This document shows positions 55,609 through 64,000 of a DNA stretch of 64,000 nucleotides, piece by piece. A program made the translations under genes and the position numbers. The stretch comes from QQVM01 sp964544885 (GTDB taxonomy: Bacteria; Bacteroidota; Bacteroidia; AKYH767-A; 2013-40CM-41-45): positions 24,414 to 88,413 of the forward strand of contig CAZJDX010000013.1 of the NCBI GenBank assembly GCA_964544885.1, written 5' to 3'. The notes under the pieces are model-generated. The model worked only from the letters and a program-made list of their open reading frames with translations, searched no databases and was not told the DNA's origin. The stretch's first letter is position 1; each line of letters begins with the position of its first letter.

Positions 55609-56349
55609 TCATTTCACCGCTGCGCCACCCTTTGTGTAAAACTGAATGCCGGTAATTTTTTTCTTCCCGACAAAATCAAAGAATGCCATATTCTTGTGGA
55701 CATCATCAGAAAGCAGCAAGCCACCCTGCCTCAACTTGTCAAAAACCGATTCAAATTCAAAAGTCATATTTTCATAGCTATGGTCGCTGTCATGAAAAAA
55801 AACATCAATTTTCTCAGACTTCTTCACCAGTTCCGGAAGCAATTCCCTGCTCGGCCCCAATTCGAGTTGCCAATAAGCGCGTAGTATATCCGGAACGACC
55901 CATCCGGAAGTCTGGCTGATATTGGAAGGATTATAACTTTTCAGGTCCTGATTTGGTAAATCAATTGAAAACAATTTACCTGAACCATTCTTGTGTATCG
56001 CATTAAGGATAGTCCAGGACGAAACTCCATGCGCGACGCCGGTCTCAATCATTACCTTTGGTTTAATGCACCTGACAATGAAGTAGAGAAATTTTCCAAA
56101 AAAATAAGTAGGTTTATTTCCCGGAAGCTTCACTCCTTCAAGTTGATTCATGGGTATAAAATCCCCTTCGTTGATCTCCCTGAGTACTGAACGGGCAAAT
56201 CGGATATCAAATTCTTCTCTGAGCAGGATTTTCCCAGCCCGCAGCAACATAGCATCATGCAACGCTGACCTTTCGCCGAGGGCGAATTTCAACAGGGCAA
56301 CAGGATGATTTAAAAAAGTACGTCTTGTAAAATAGATCATCATTTCCAT
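55609..56349 (-). CDS. CmcI-like class I methyltransferase
   Basis: A 246-residue protein. VMIETGVAHGVSSWTIL (about residues 94-110) is the SAM loop, LFSIDLPNQ the acidic strand 2, and DVFFHDSDHSYENMTFEFE the metal-binding D-x-H motif found in CmcI-type and rhamnosyl O-methyltransferases. A hydrophobic N-terminus (YFTRRTFLNHPVALLKFALG) is unusual. It lies 9 bp after the flippase gene. O-methylation of a sugar is the likely role. Confidence 0.8.
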   Translation of the reverse strand: MEMMIYFTRRTFLNHPVALLKFALGERSALHDAMLLRAGKILLREEFDIRFARSVLREINEGDFIPMNQLEGVKLPGNKPTYFFGKFLYFIVRCIKPKVMIETGVAHGVSSWTILNAIHKNGSGKLFSIDLPNQDLKSYNPSNISQTSGWVVPDILRAYWQLELGPSRELLPELVKKSEKIDVFFHDSDHSYENMTFEFESVFDKLRQGGLLLSDDVHKNMAFFDFVGKKKITGIQFYTKGGAAVK

Positions 56350-56358
56350 ACATTAATG

Positions 56359-57699
56359 TCAGGTCCGGCTTTCCTGAGGCATGTCAATTTTGCCCAGCCT
56401 TTTGTGAACAAGATAACCGAACAGTACGAGGTTGAGCACATTTATGAGTAAAAGAACCAATGACATTCCTGTTGCCTGCAGGGAAGGTACAAAGATCAGG
56501 CTTAAACCTGTACCGGCCAGAATTGTCAGAACATATATGATCAGTCTCTCTTTTATCAGTCCGAGACTTTGAACAAGCGGCAGCATCCAGAAAGTTATTG
56601 TTGCCAGCGTTGCGCCGATAATAAAGAAACGGAATGATCCTGAAGCCTGCACATACTCCGCGCCATAAACCAGCTGAATTATACTATGACTCAGAAAAAT
56701 ACTCAGAAGCATAAATAGTATTGCAGGCAGTAAAATCAATGAACTGATCCGTCTGAGCATCCTCCTTGTTTCACTGAATTTTTTCTCAGCAAGCAGCCTG
56801 GAGAACTGAGGAAATACTGACTGTACAAGAGGATCAGACAGGGTCAGGACGGCATAGGCAAGTTTCTTGGCAACGCTATACAAACCTACCTGTTCTGCAG
56901 ATGTTAATACCCTCAACAGAACAATATCACCCTGACTGATAAGCGTCTTCAATGAATTGCCCAGTGAATTTCCGATCACGTAAGACTTAAATTCTCTCAA
57001 ATCATCCTTGATGAGTGATAACGGCGCCGGCTTACCGGGTGCCAATTCCGTTCTCAACTCCCAGTACGCGATCAGATTACAAATGAATCCATTTAAAAAT
57101 CTGGTTATGATGACTGCAGTAAAAAATACATTAAGATTACGGGGATAAAAAAGTATGGCGATGGCAATGGCACCGGTTTCAATCACATCCATTATCATCT
57201 GAATGATAGAACTCAACCGGAACTTATAATACAGCCTGAGAAGTCCTCTACTTACAGAATTCAGGTAAGTCAGACTGGCAGCGGCAGCGTAGATAATGAT
57301 AAACCACTCTAAACCTGGTTCGTCAATGAAGGTGGAATACGAAATCCTGATCAGCAGAGCAATTACCACTACTGAAATCAATGCCATTATAAGGCTCAGG
57401 ATCACGCTGAATTTAGACAGGGCCAGGAGCTTATCTTTTCTTGACTCAGCATGATAGATTGCTCCATACCTGATAAGGGCAGTGCCAGCGTTAAGGTTGA
57501 GAAATTCCTGGATCAAACCGACAAAGGCTACCACTACAGCATATGTACCATAAACACCCAAGCCCAGTCCCCTCGCAATAAGGATTGATCGCAGAAATGC
57601 AAGTCCTGTACTGAAAAAATTTGAAAAGAATACCCAGGAACTATTCCTGAACAACTTTTTACTCTCAGGATCAAGTTTCCTCTTGAGATAAGTGAACAT
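56359..57699 (-). CDS. Lipid-linked oligosaccharide flippase (Wzx-like)
   Basis: A 446-residue membrane protein with twelve to fourteen helices of the MATE/polysaccharide-transport superfamily: the N-terminal KKLFRNSSWVFFSNFFSTGL and ARGLGLGVYGTYAVVVAFV, and the mid-protein ISQGDIVLLRVLTSAEQVGLYSVA. It moves undecaprenyl-linked repeat units across the inner membrane for polymerisation by the Wzy-like protein at 42319. It is the only flippase in the locus. Sequence and length are complete. Confidence 0.9.
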   Translation of the reverse strand: MFTYLKRKLDPESKKLFRNSSWVFFSNFFSTGLAFLRSILIARGLGLGVYGTYAVVVAFVGLIQEFLNLNAGTALIRYGAIYHAESRKDKLLALSKFSVILSLIMALISVVVIALLIRISYSTFIDEPGLEWFIIIYAAAASLTYLNSVSRGLLRLYYKFRLSSIIQMIMDVIETGAIAIAILFYPRNLNVFFTAVIITRFLNGFICNLIAYWELRTELAPGKPAPLSLIKDDLREFKSYVIGNSLGNSLKTLISQGDIVLLRVLTSAEQVGLYSVAKKLAYAVLTLSDPLVQSVFPQFSRLLAEKKFSETRRMLRRISSLILLPAILFMLLSIFLSHSIIQLVYGAEYVQASGSFRFFIIGATLATITFWMLPLVQSLGLIKERLIIYVLTILAGTGLSLIFVPSLQATGMSLVLLLINVLNLVLFGYLVHKRLGKIDMPQESRT

Positions 57700-57752
57700 T
57701 ATAAAATTTGGTGATCATCCAGTTTCATCCGGCAAGCCCTCATTCCGCTTGG

Positions 57753-60272
57753 TCAGGATCTGTTTCCTTTTCTATCTCTGCTCTTGGCTTTGTCCGAATT
57801 GTTAGCCTTTTCAGCAGTGTTTTCTTCCTTTCCATCTTTGCCCTTTCTCTTCCAGAATCTCTTTTTCTTTTTTCCGGTCTCCTCTTCATAATAACCGTAA
57901 CCGGTTCCATAACCATAACCATAGCCATAACCATAGCCGTAACCATAACCATAACCGTAAGGAAGACTACCCGCCTTCACCGCATTCAATATTATACTTA
58001 GATTTCTGATCTTGCCCTCTCTATAAAATTTATTTATTATATCAAGATGATGTTTTCTGGTTACATTCTGCCTGACAACATAAATAGTGGCGTTCGCATA
58101 CTTGGTCAGCATCATGGCATCGGTAATAAGTGCCATTGGGGGTGAATCGAGTATCACATAGTCATAATTTTCCCGAAGGTGGTTCATGAGAACCTCCATC
58201 TTATCACTGAGAAGAAGTTCAGAAGGATTGGGAGGTTTCGGACCGGATAAAATAAAATCCAAATGTGCTATCCCGGATTTTTGAATAATCTCCGGAATAG
58301 AAGCGATGCCAATAAGATAATTACTTACTCCAACGTCACTCTTGAGATCGAAGCGCTCCGGAGCCTTGGGTTTACGAAGGTCAAAACCAACAAGAACCGT
58401 TCTCTTACCTGACAAAGCGATAATACCAGCCAGGTTAAGTGCGCAGAAACTCTTTCCCTCCGAACTGATGGAGGATGTAACAAGAATCATGGAGCATTTT
58501 GAGCTGGGCGGACTGAAATACTGAAGATTAGTTCTCAGCGACCTGAAAGCTTCCGCAATATAACCCCGGGGATTATCTTTCACTACCAGTTCAGTTTCAA
58601 CATTACTGAACCCGACAATCCCAAGCAGGGGTATTCTGGTTGACTTTTCCAGAGAACTCCGGTCCCTCACTTTGTCATTCATCACGTCTCTCAGGTAAAC
58701 GAATCCGGCCGGTAAAACCAAACCGACAAGAAGTGCAATGGCAAAGATCTCGGTTTTAACGGGTCTTACCGGATGATGTGAAGCCGTGGCTCTGTCTACC
58801 AGTTTATTATCGGAGATGGTTGAAGCAAGGATGATGGAGGTCTCTGCCCGCTTTTGCATAAGGTATGTATACAATCCCGCCTTTACTTCTCTTTGCCTTT
58901 CGATATTCACCATGATTCTTTGGGAACCAGGCAACAACCTGATTTTACTCTCTACCCGTCCCAGCTGTGCGGTAGCTTCAGCCTGCGACACCTCTAAGCC
59001 GGCCCTGATACTTTTCACGTTCTCTATGAGATCACTCTTCGTATTCTGGATCGCCAGTGTCAGTTCAACCATCCTGGGATTATCCGGAGTCGCGCTCGTA
59101 GACAGGATACTTCGTTGGGCCTCCAGGTCATTCAGCATGGAGATAAGTTTCAGCAACAAGGCGTCATCAATTCCCAGACTGGATGGTGACAGGCCCTTCA
59201 GGTTCTTTCCTTCTTTTACATAATTCTCCAGGTAGTTCAGAAAGCTTAATTTCAGATCCAGTTCTGATATCTTCGCATCGTAGTTCTTCGCACTTTCAAG
59301 GTATGTCTGGGCTTCTGCCGTTACGTTGGTTATCCCCTTCTCTGACCTGAACATTTCATATTCCTCTTCGACCACATTCAGATCTTTCGAAATAAGCGCA
59401 AGCTGTTCATCAATGAACATGAGAGAATTCTTCGCCAACTCGTTCTTCTCATCAATATTGCTGGTGAGCCACACTTCGACGAGTGTATTTATGAAGTCAA
59501 CCGCTTTCTCCGGGATCGGGTCCTCAATGGCCAGTCTCAGAATGGAAGATTGCTTGTTTGTGATTGAAATATCAATGGCTTTTTGATAACGGTTAATCAG
59601 ACCTTCAACTGAATTATAGCGTACAACAAAAAGTCTTTTGTCATAATTGGGATTGTCAAAAGCTCTGTTATTGAAGAAGTCCCTCTTCTCAACCCTGAAC
59701 GAACCCAGTGCATTAGAAACATGTTCACCAAACCTGTGTGTTCCTTCAACTTCCTTTTCCTCCGCAGGATTATAAAATATTATAGTGTACTTGTTGCTAT
59801 TGAGTATTTTGATCTTAATGGGGACAGAGAAGGCGAAATATCTCAGTGAGTCATCTATGAATTCGAATGGGCTGGTATTATACAGTTCACTGGTTTTAAT
59901 ACTACCTTTCAGGAAGTAAGTCACATCAAAACCCAGTTTCTGGACTGTACGTCCAATCAGAGTGCGTGATTTCAGTACTTCTATCTCATTTTGAATATTT
60001 CTGTCGGTGGTAAAATCATTCAATTGCTTTAAGATATCTGCCGCATCTGTACTGCTTTTAGGCTGCTTGACCATTACGGTACCTGATGCAGAATATACAG
60101 GTGTTACGTACCATGTATAGTACCAAGCGAGCAACATGGCCAGGACAAGACTGATTACATATAAGTACCAGTAGCGTATAACATAATTAAAGAAGAAGCT
60201 CTTGAGATCAAGACCTGTCTCTTCCGGTTCGTAATTTTCCGCCTGTTGTGGCAAATTCTGATCCATATTCAT
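57753..60272 (-). CDS. Polysaccharide co-polymerase and tyrosine autokinase (Wzc-like)
   Basis: An 839-residue inner-membrane protein. A Wzz domain with two transmembrane helices (WYLYVISLVLAMLLAWYYTW near 35; IFAIALLVGLVLPAGFVYL near 505) encloses a long periplasmic coiled coil. The BY-kinase domain has Walker A VTSSISSEGKSF (about 597-608), Walker A' LVGFDLRKP and Walker B YVILDSPP. The C-terminus has nine consecutive Tyr-Gly pairs plus three further tyrosines, then a Lys/Glu-rich tail. Tyrosine clusters there are the autophosphorylation sites that control chain length. ATGs at 60272 and 60266 are both plausible. The gene lies 10 bp after the Wza-type gene. Confidence 0.93.
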   Translation of the reverse strand: MNMDQNLPQQAENYEPEETGLDLKSFFFNYVIRYWYLYVISLVLAMLLAWYYTWYVTPVYSASGTVMVKQPKSSTDAADILKQLNDFTTDRNIQNEIEVLKSRTLIGRTVQKLGFDVTYFLKGSIKTSELYNTSPFEFIDDSLRYFAFSVPIKIKILNSNKYTIIFYNPAEEKEVEGTHRFGEHVSNALGSFRVEKRDFFNNRAFDNPNYDKRLFVVRYNSVEGLINRYQKAIDISITNKQSSILRLAIEDPIPEKAVDFINTLVEVWLTSNIDEKNELAKNSLMFIDEQLALISKDLNVVEEEYEMFRSEKGITNVTAEAQTYLESAKNYDAKISELDLKLSFLNYLENYVKEGKNLKGLSPSSLGIDDALLLKLISMLNDLEAQRSILSTSATPDNPRMVELTLAIQNTKSDLIENVKSIRAGLEVSQAEATAQLGRVESKIRLLPGSQRIMVNIERQREVKAGLYTYLMQKRAETSIILASTISDNKLVDRATASHHPVRPVKTEIFAIALLVGLVLPAGFVYLRDVMNDKVRDRSSLEKSTRIPLLGIVGFSNVETELVVKDNPRGYIAEAFRSLRTNLQYFSPPSSKCSMILVTSSISSEGKSFCALNLAGIIALSGKRTVLVGFDLRKPKAPERFDLKSDVGVSNYLIGIASIPEIIQKSGIAHLDFILSGPKPPNPSELLLSDKMEVLMNHLRENYDYVILDSPPMALITDAMMLTKYANATIYVVRQNVTRKHHLDIINKFYREGKIRNLSIILNAVKAGSLPYGYGYGYGYGYGYGYGYGTGYGYYEEETGKKKKRFWKRKGKDGKEENTAEKANNSDKAKSRDRKGNRS
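57891..57962 (-). repeat. Hexamer repeat encoding the Tyr-Gly tail of the autokinase
   Basis: Nine uninterrupted 6-base units of the form TAYGGN encode nine Tyr-Gly pairs, followed by a Thr-Gly, a Tyr-Gly and Tyr-Tyr. Codons vary (TAT/TAC; GGT/GGC/GGA), so it is not a recent pure expansion, but unit gain or loss would stay in frame. Confidence 0.85.
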
Positions 60273-60282
60273 TCCGCCGATT

Positions 60283-61035
60283 CTACTTTGATAGCTGGAA
60301 AACAGCAACTATAGCTGCCAGTCCGCCGAATATCACTGGCAGTACCCGGTAATAATTCTGTGTGAGGAAACGTTTATTCTTCATGGGCTCCACATAAATG
60401 ATGTCATTGCAGTGAAGGTAATAATAGGGTGAGTTAAAGAGATCTCTTGATGTGAGATCCACATAGGCGAATGTTTTCTGCCCGTTAAATTCGCGTATCA
60501 CCTTGACCGTTTCACGATTGCTGTAAATTGTAAGATCACCTGCAAGAGCGAGTGCTTCAGGCAAAGTGAGCCTCTCATTTGGTACAGAAAAAACACCCGG
60601 ATGAGCTACTTCGCCCAAGACGGTCACACGGTAATTCCGTATGCTTAATTTAACGGACGGATTGATAAGATATTTTTCGAGTCGCTTTGTAATCGTATCC
60701 CTGGCAGCGGCTGAAGTCAGACCACCAACCCTTACAACACCTATCAAAGGGATCTGAATATCACCATAAGAGTCGACCAGATATCCACTGGCCATGGAGT
60801 TATCGTCATTAGGATTATCGGAATAATTAAAATATTGACTTGCTTCTGCACTTATACTGGCAACAAATACATTCAAAATGTCGTTTGGCTGAATAAAGGC
60901 GACGTAACCTGTGTCTCTGAAAGTCTGTACAGAATCCGTCTCTTCAGATTCCTGGAAATAAACTACTCTTTTCTGTGAAATACAGGAAAATAACAAGCTG
61001 CACAATGCGCATAAAAAAATCGCTTTCCTGATCAT
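60283..61035 (-). CDS. Polysaccharide export outer-membrane lipoprotein (Wza-like)
   Basis: A 250-residue protein. The ATG at 61035 starts a lipoprotein signal peptide with lipobox LLFSC (Cys18). The polysaccharide-export domain follows (YVAFIQPNDILNVFVASIS ... GDIQIPLIGVVRVGGLTSA), then a soluble ligand-binding beta-grasp domain (VTVLGEVAHPGVFSVPNERLTLPEALALAG). A C-terminal hydrophobic helix (VLPVIFGGLAAIVAVFQL) is the kind that crosses the outer membrane in the Wza octamer. It is the first gene of the locus and forms the export channel with the Wzc-like protein. Longer starts add unconserved residues before the signal peptide. Confidence 0.92.
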   Translation of the reverse strand: MIRKAIFLCALCSLLFSCISQKRVVYFQESEETDSVQTFRDTGYVAFIQPNDILNVFVASISAEASQYFNYSDNPNDDNSMASGYLVDSYGDIQIPLIGVVRVGGLTSAAARDTITKRLEKYLINPSVKLSIRNYRVTVLGEVAHPGVFSVPNERLTLPEALALAGDLTIYSNRETVKVIREFNGQKTFAYVDLTSRDLFNSPYYYLHCNDIIYVEPMKNKRFLTQNYYRVLPVIFGGLAAIVAVFQLSK

Positions 61036-61120
61036 GTTTAACTGACTAATTAACAGTTGATGGATTGACATAAACGTACAGTGAAATGAAACAATGCATC
61101 GATGAATATTTACAATTTCA

Positions 61121-61196
61121 ATCCGGTCCGGATGAAAATCCTGACCTTGGATTTAATCAGGATCATCCTTCGCAAAACCGGATTTGAATCCGTTTT
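61121..61196. promoter_or_regulatory. Cluster of three inverted repeats in front of the polysaccharide operon
   Basis: Three palindromes occur within 76 bp upstream of the Wza-type gene: ATCCGGTCCGGAT (61121-61133), ATCCTGA/TCAGGAT (61138-61144 and 61157-61163), and CGGATT/AATCCG flanked by AAAA and TTTT (61174-61196). They may be operators for a dimeric regulator or leader hairpins. The promoter itself is not clear; TACGTTTA nearer the gene resembles a -7 element but has no good TTTG partner. Confidence 0.4.
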
Positions 61197-61256
61197 ACTG
61201 AATAAATTGTGTACTCTTTACTCTTCAATTTGTTTCAAAAAACAATGATTTGAACA

Positions 61257-61290
61257 TAAAAAAATCCCCTGTCTTGAAGACAGGGGATTT
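61257..61290 (-). terminator. Intrinsic terminator of the repeat-rich T9SS gene
   Basis: A near-perfect stem AAATCCCCTGTCTT (61262-61275) / AAGACAGGGGATTT (61277-61290), folding with a short loop, is followed by T residues on the minus strand. It sits 22 bp after the stop codon and insulates the polysaccharide operon from the upstream gene. Confidence 0.92.
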
Positions 61291-61312
61291 GAATTTATGG
61301 AATTTTAAGCCC

Positions 61313-64000
61313 TTATTGAACTACAAGCGGGAATTTGTTGATTCCTGTTGACGAGCTTTCCAGTACTACAAGATACATTCCTGGTGCAAGTCCGTTAATA
61401 TCTACAGGAATGAGATTCTCGCCAATTACAGAGTTAGAATTCAGTTCTCTCACCACTCTACCGGTCTGGTCCATTACTTTGAGTAAAAACTTCTCGGCTT
61501 CATTTACATTGTATTGAAGCTGGAATTGTCCATGGGCCGGATTCGGGTACAGCGTTGCATCCACCAGGTTTGACTCAGCAACGGTTTGGGCAATACGGCA
61601 TGTCATTGCAACCGGTAATGTCCTCGTTCCGGAAACTCCGCATCCATTAACGGCCTTCACACCGATGGTACCGGCCGTTGCACCCCATAAAACAACCATA
61701 TTGGTGTTCGTTGTAGGGGTTCCGGATAATACCGTGGCGCCAAGAGGTACAATACATTGATAAGAGGTGGCTCCGGGTACGGGAGCCCATGTGTATACTT
61801 CAGTAGCTCCAGCACACACTGATTGGTTACCGCTAATGGCAACAGGTGTGGATGGATTACCATAAACGTTCACGCAGCGGGTGAAACCAACGCCACAGGC
61901 ATTAACACCAGCAACACAGATCTGACCGGATACAAAATTGGTAGGGAATCCGAGAACTATGCTGTTCAGATTTGAAGGTCCATAGACGGTTGCACTTGCC
62001 GGATAGGTCCATGAATAACCCATCGTAGCTCCTGTGAGTGATGGAATGGAATACTGATAGATCTGTCCGCAAACTCCTGCTGTAGGATCACCGGTGATAT
62101 TAGCCGGAGTGGGTAGTTTACCGGTACCAATTGTCAGGCAGCGACTTGGTCCTGGTGAACCGCATGCTCCGACAGCGGCTACACAAAGAGAGCCTGAAGT
62201 GAAATTCGCTGGGAAGTTGACAGTCGCGCTTGTTCCGCTTCCGACTACTGTTGCCACTCCTGTTATCGTCCAGTTATATGAAACTGCACCCGCTACAGGA
62301 AGGATAGTATAGGTTCCGGATGATCCAGGACATGCTTTTGTCAATCCGCTTATAGGACTAGGCAAAGCAGGACCACCAGTAATGGTAATACAACGTGATG
62401 GGCTGTTTGTTCCGCAAGAGGTTGTTGCATAAACACAGATGGTTCCACCGGTATAGGCAGGTGGGAAATTCACGGTTACGCTCGGGCCGGTACCAACAAC
62501 TGTAGCGCCATTACTTGCAGACCAGGTATAACTTGCAGCTCCGTCCACAGGATCTATTGCATATGGATTACCTGTGGTGTTAGGACATGCAATAGTGGAA
62601 CCAGTACTGAAGATTGGCGCACTTAGTCCACCCCGCACCCAGAAGCATTTTGTATTTGATGCTCCGCATGCGTTGCTTGCAAATACGCAGACGTTATATC
62701 CTGATGCCCCCGGTTGCAATGCACCGAAAGTCACTGTGGCGAAAGTGTCAGGGGTTGAAACCGGACTAACCATTCCATTGATCAGAGTTCCCGGAGGCAC
62801 TGACCATGTATAAGATGTTGCACCCGGAGATACATTCACCGATACAACATGCGATGAACTCACACAAGCTGTTGCCGGTGCCAGAATGGTTTGAATACTC
62901 ATGGCAGGTGGCGCTGTAATAATCGTCAGATTCAGTGTTGTAGTATGTGCACAGCCCGAACCATTTGTACCTGTATGAGTGTAAGTACCGCTGGTGGTAT
63001 AGGTATTGCCATCAAGTGCCCAGGTATAACTGTTACATGCTGATTCGCTCACGGAAGATGATGTGCTTGCTCTGATAGTTAGATTCAGTATTGCTGTTGA
63101 ATCGCATCCTGCCGCGTTCAAAGTAGTATAAGTGTAGACTCCCGATGTGGTATAGGTCGTGCCGTTCCAGGTATAGCTGTCACATACATCTTCTGTTGTA
63201 CTGGAGGTACTGCTATTACGAACCGTTAAGTTCAAAGTAGCTACTGAATCACATCCTGCCGCATTCAATGTAGAATATGTGTAAGTGCCGGAGGTAGTAT
63301 AGGTTGTGCCGTTCCAGGTATAAGTATCGCAGGCATCGACTGTTGCACTGGAGGTACTGCTATTACGAACCGTTAAGTTCAAAGTAGCTACTGAATCACA
63401 TCCTGCCGCATTCAATGTAGTATAGGTATAGACTCCCGATGTGGTATAGGTAGTACTGTTCCAGGTATAGCTGTCACATACATCTTCTGTTGTACTGGAG
63501 GTGCTGCTATTACGAACCGTTAAGTTCAAAGTAGCTACTGAATCACAGCCTGCGGCGTTCAGTGTAGTATAAGTATAGACTCCCGATGTAGTATAAGTAG
63601 TACCATTCCAGGTATAACTGTCACAAACATCTTCCGTACTGCTCGATGTACTTGAGTAACGGATTGTCAGATTCAGTGTTGCCGTAGAATCACATCCTGC
63701 AGAATTAATAGTAGAATACGTATAAGTGCCGGACGTAGTATAGGTAGTGCCGTTCCAGGTATAGCTGTCGCATACATCCTCTGTTGTACTGGAGGTGCTG
63801 CTATTACGAACCGTTAAGTTTAAAGTAGCTACTGAATCACATCCTGCCGCGTTCAAGGTAGTATAGGTATAGACTCCCGATGTGGTATAGGTCGTGCCGT
63901 TCCAGGTATAGCTGTCACATACATCTTCTGTTGTACTGGAGGTGCTGCTATTACGAACCGTTAAGTTTAAAGTAGCTACTGAATCACAACCTGCCGCGTT
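61313..64000 (-). CDS. Large T9SS adhesin-like protein with 49-residue tandem repeats (5' part outside the window)
   Basis: The frame is open to the window edge, so 896 codons of the 3' part are visible and the start is missing. In order: seven or so 49-residue repeats (CDSYTWNGTTYTTSGVYTYT, then NAAGCDSVATLNLTVR and a Ser/Thr-rich linker); one diverged repeat; five PKD/Ig-like domains (YTWSVPPGTLING, YTWSASNGATVVG, YNWTITGVATVVG), each ending in a Cys-containing CV.....CG motif; and a T9SS type A sorting domain (LYPNPAHGQFQLQYNVNE ... LAPGMYLVVLESSSTG). The two cysteines per repeat may form disulphides. It is probably a surface adhesin. Confidence 0.88.
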   Translation of the reverse strand, partial: NAAGCDSVATLNLTVRNSSTSSTTEDVCDSYTWNGTTYTTSGVYTYTTLNAAGCDSVATLNLTVRNSSTSSTTEDVCDSYTWNGTTYTTSGTYTYSTINSAGCDSTATLNLTIRYSSTSSSTEDVCDSYTWNGTTYTTSGVYTYTTLNAAGCDSVATLNLTVRNSSTSSTTEDVCDSYTWNSTTYTTSGVYTYTTLNAAGCDSVATLNLTVRNSSTSSATVDACDTYTWNGTTYTTSGTYTYSTLNAAGCDSVATLNLTVRNSSTSSTTEDVCDSYTWNGTTYTTSGVYTYTTLNAAGCDSTAILNLTIRASTSSSVSESACNSYTWALDGNTYTTSGTYTHTGTNGSGCAHTTTLNLTIITAPPAMSIQTILAPATACVSSSHVVSVNVSPGATSYTWSVPPGTLINGMVSPVSTPDTFATVTFGALQPGASGYNVCVFASNACGASNTKCFWVRGGLSAPIFSTGSTIACPNTTGNPYAIDPVDGAASYTWSASNGATVVGTGPSVTVNFPPAYTGGTICVYATTSCGTNSPSRCITITGGPALPSPISGLTKACPGSSGTYTILPVAGAVSYNWTITGVATVVGSGTSATVNFPANFTSGSLCVAAVGACGSPGPSRCLTIGTGKLPTPANITGDPTAGVCGQIYQYSIPSLTGATMGYSWTYPASATVYGPSNLNSIVLGFPTNFVSGQICVAGVNACGVGFTRCVNVYGNPSTPVAISGNQSVCAGATEVYTWAPVPGATSYQCIVPLGATVLSGTPTTNTNMVVLWGATAGTIGVKAVNGCGVSGTRTLPVAMTCRIAQTVAESNLVDATLYPNPAHGQFQLQYNVNEAEKFLLKVMDQTGRVVRELNSNSVIGENLIPVDINGLAPGMYLVVLESSSTGINKFPLVVQ
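62930..64000 (-). repeat. 147-bp tandem repeats inside the adhesin-like gene
   Basis: Units recur every 147 bp with equivalent points at 63106, 63253, 63400, 63547, 63694, 63841 and 63988, plus a diverged copy near 62950. The period is a multiple of three, so changes in copy number keep the frame. Neighbouring units are nearly identical at DNA level (for example those at 63841 and 63106), indicating recent expansion or conversion. The array continues beyond the window. Confidence 0.93.

Overview
The window comes from a bacterium of the phylum Bacteroidota, most likely an environmental lineage; genus and species cannot be told from the sequence. The evidence is consistent: several secreted proteins end in type IX secretion system (T9SS) type A sorting domains, there is a PorV/PorQ-type outer-membrane protein, an SprB-repeat fragment, and a TonB-dependent receptor with an N-terminal carboxypeptidase-regulatory-like domain. 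Candidate promoters fit the Bacteroidota TTTG / TAnnTTTG pattern and most genes lack an obvious Shine-Dalgarno sequence. No tRNA, rRNA, CRISPR array, intact insertion sequence or phage was recognised.

Region 1 (1-9.1 kb) looks accessory and partly decayed. It holds the start of a probable cytochrome-c peroxidase, a DUF58 protein, and a same-strand run of T9SS cargo genes with beta-propeller-like repeats. The run carries marks of duplication and deletion: direct repeats flank one cargo gene, a cargo gene has lost nearly all its cargo and has an in-frame stop in its signal peptide, and the 5' part of an SprB-type gene is fused out of frame to the 3' part of a tail-fibre-like gene. A 13-unit CA microsatellite directly after an ATG at the head of the SprB remnant could once have been a phase-variation switch. 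Three and a half copies of a hairpin-forming repeat of about 122 bp follow.

Region 2 (9.1-31.3 kb) is mostly housekeeping: trxA, dnaE, an oligopeptide-type ABC permease, a glycosyltransferase and an LPG-synthase-like membrane protein, ruvC, a HIT protein, greA and smc. Embedded in it is a well-bounded unit (promoter near 27.4 kb, terminator near 18.24 kb) encoding a TonB-dependent receptor, a 1,407-residue secreted protein with Ca-binding-like loops and a T9SS-like C-terminus, and a PorV/PorQ-family protein. I consider this trio the best candidate for an undescribed surface system.

Region 3 (31.6-61.0 kb) is a capsule/exopolysaccharide locus of about 30 kb, almost all on the minus strand. 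From its promoter end it runs: Wza-type export lipoprotein, Wzc-type tyrosine autokinase with a (Tyr-Gly)9 tail, flippase, methyltransferase, DegT aminotransferase, two acyltransferases and a glycosyltransferase. One plus-strand methyltransferase then interrupts it. The second half has two nucleotidyltransferase-fold proteins, a methyltransferase, three glycosyltransferases, an AsnB-type amidotransferase, an O-antigen-polymerase-like protein, a two-domain oxidoreductase, an alpha/alpha-toroid protein, a deacetylase, a hexapeptide acyltransferase, a DUF354 protein, a sugar transferase without its usual membrane segment, and a Wzi-like outer-membrane protein. Together these fit synthesis of an amino-, amide-, acyl- and methyl-decorated polysaccharide, its flipping and polymerisation at the inner membrane, and its export and anchoring at the outer membrane.

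Region 4 (61.3-64 kb) is the 3' part of a large T9SS adhesin-like gene built of 147-bp (49-residue) tandem repeats, cut by the window end and closed by a strong terminator.
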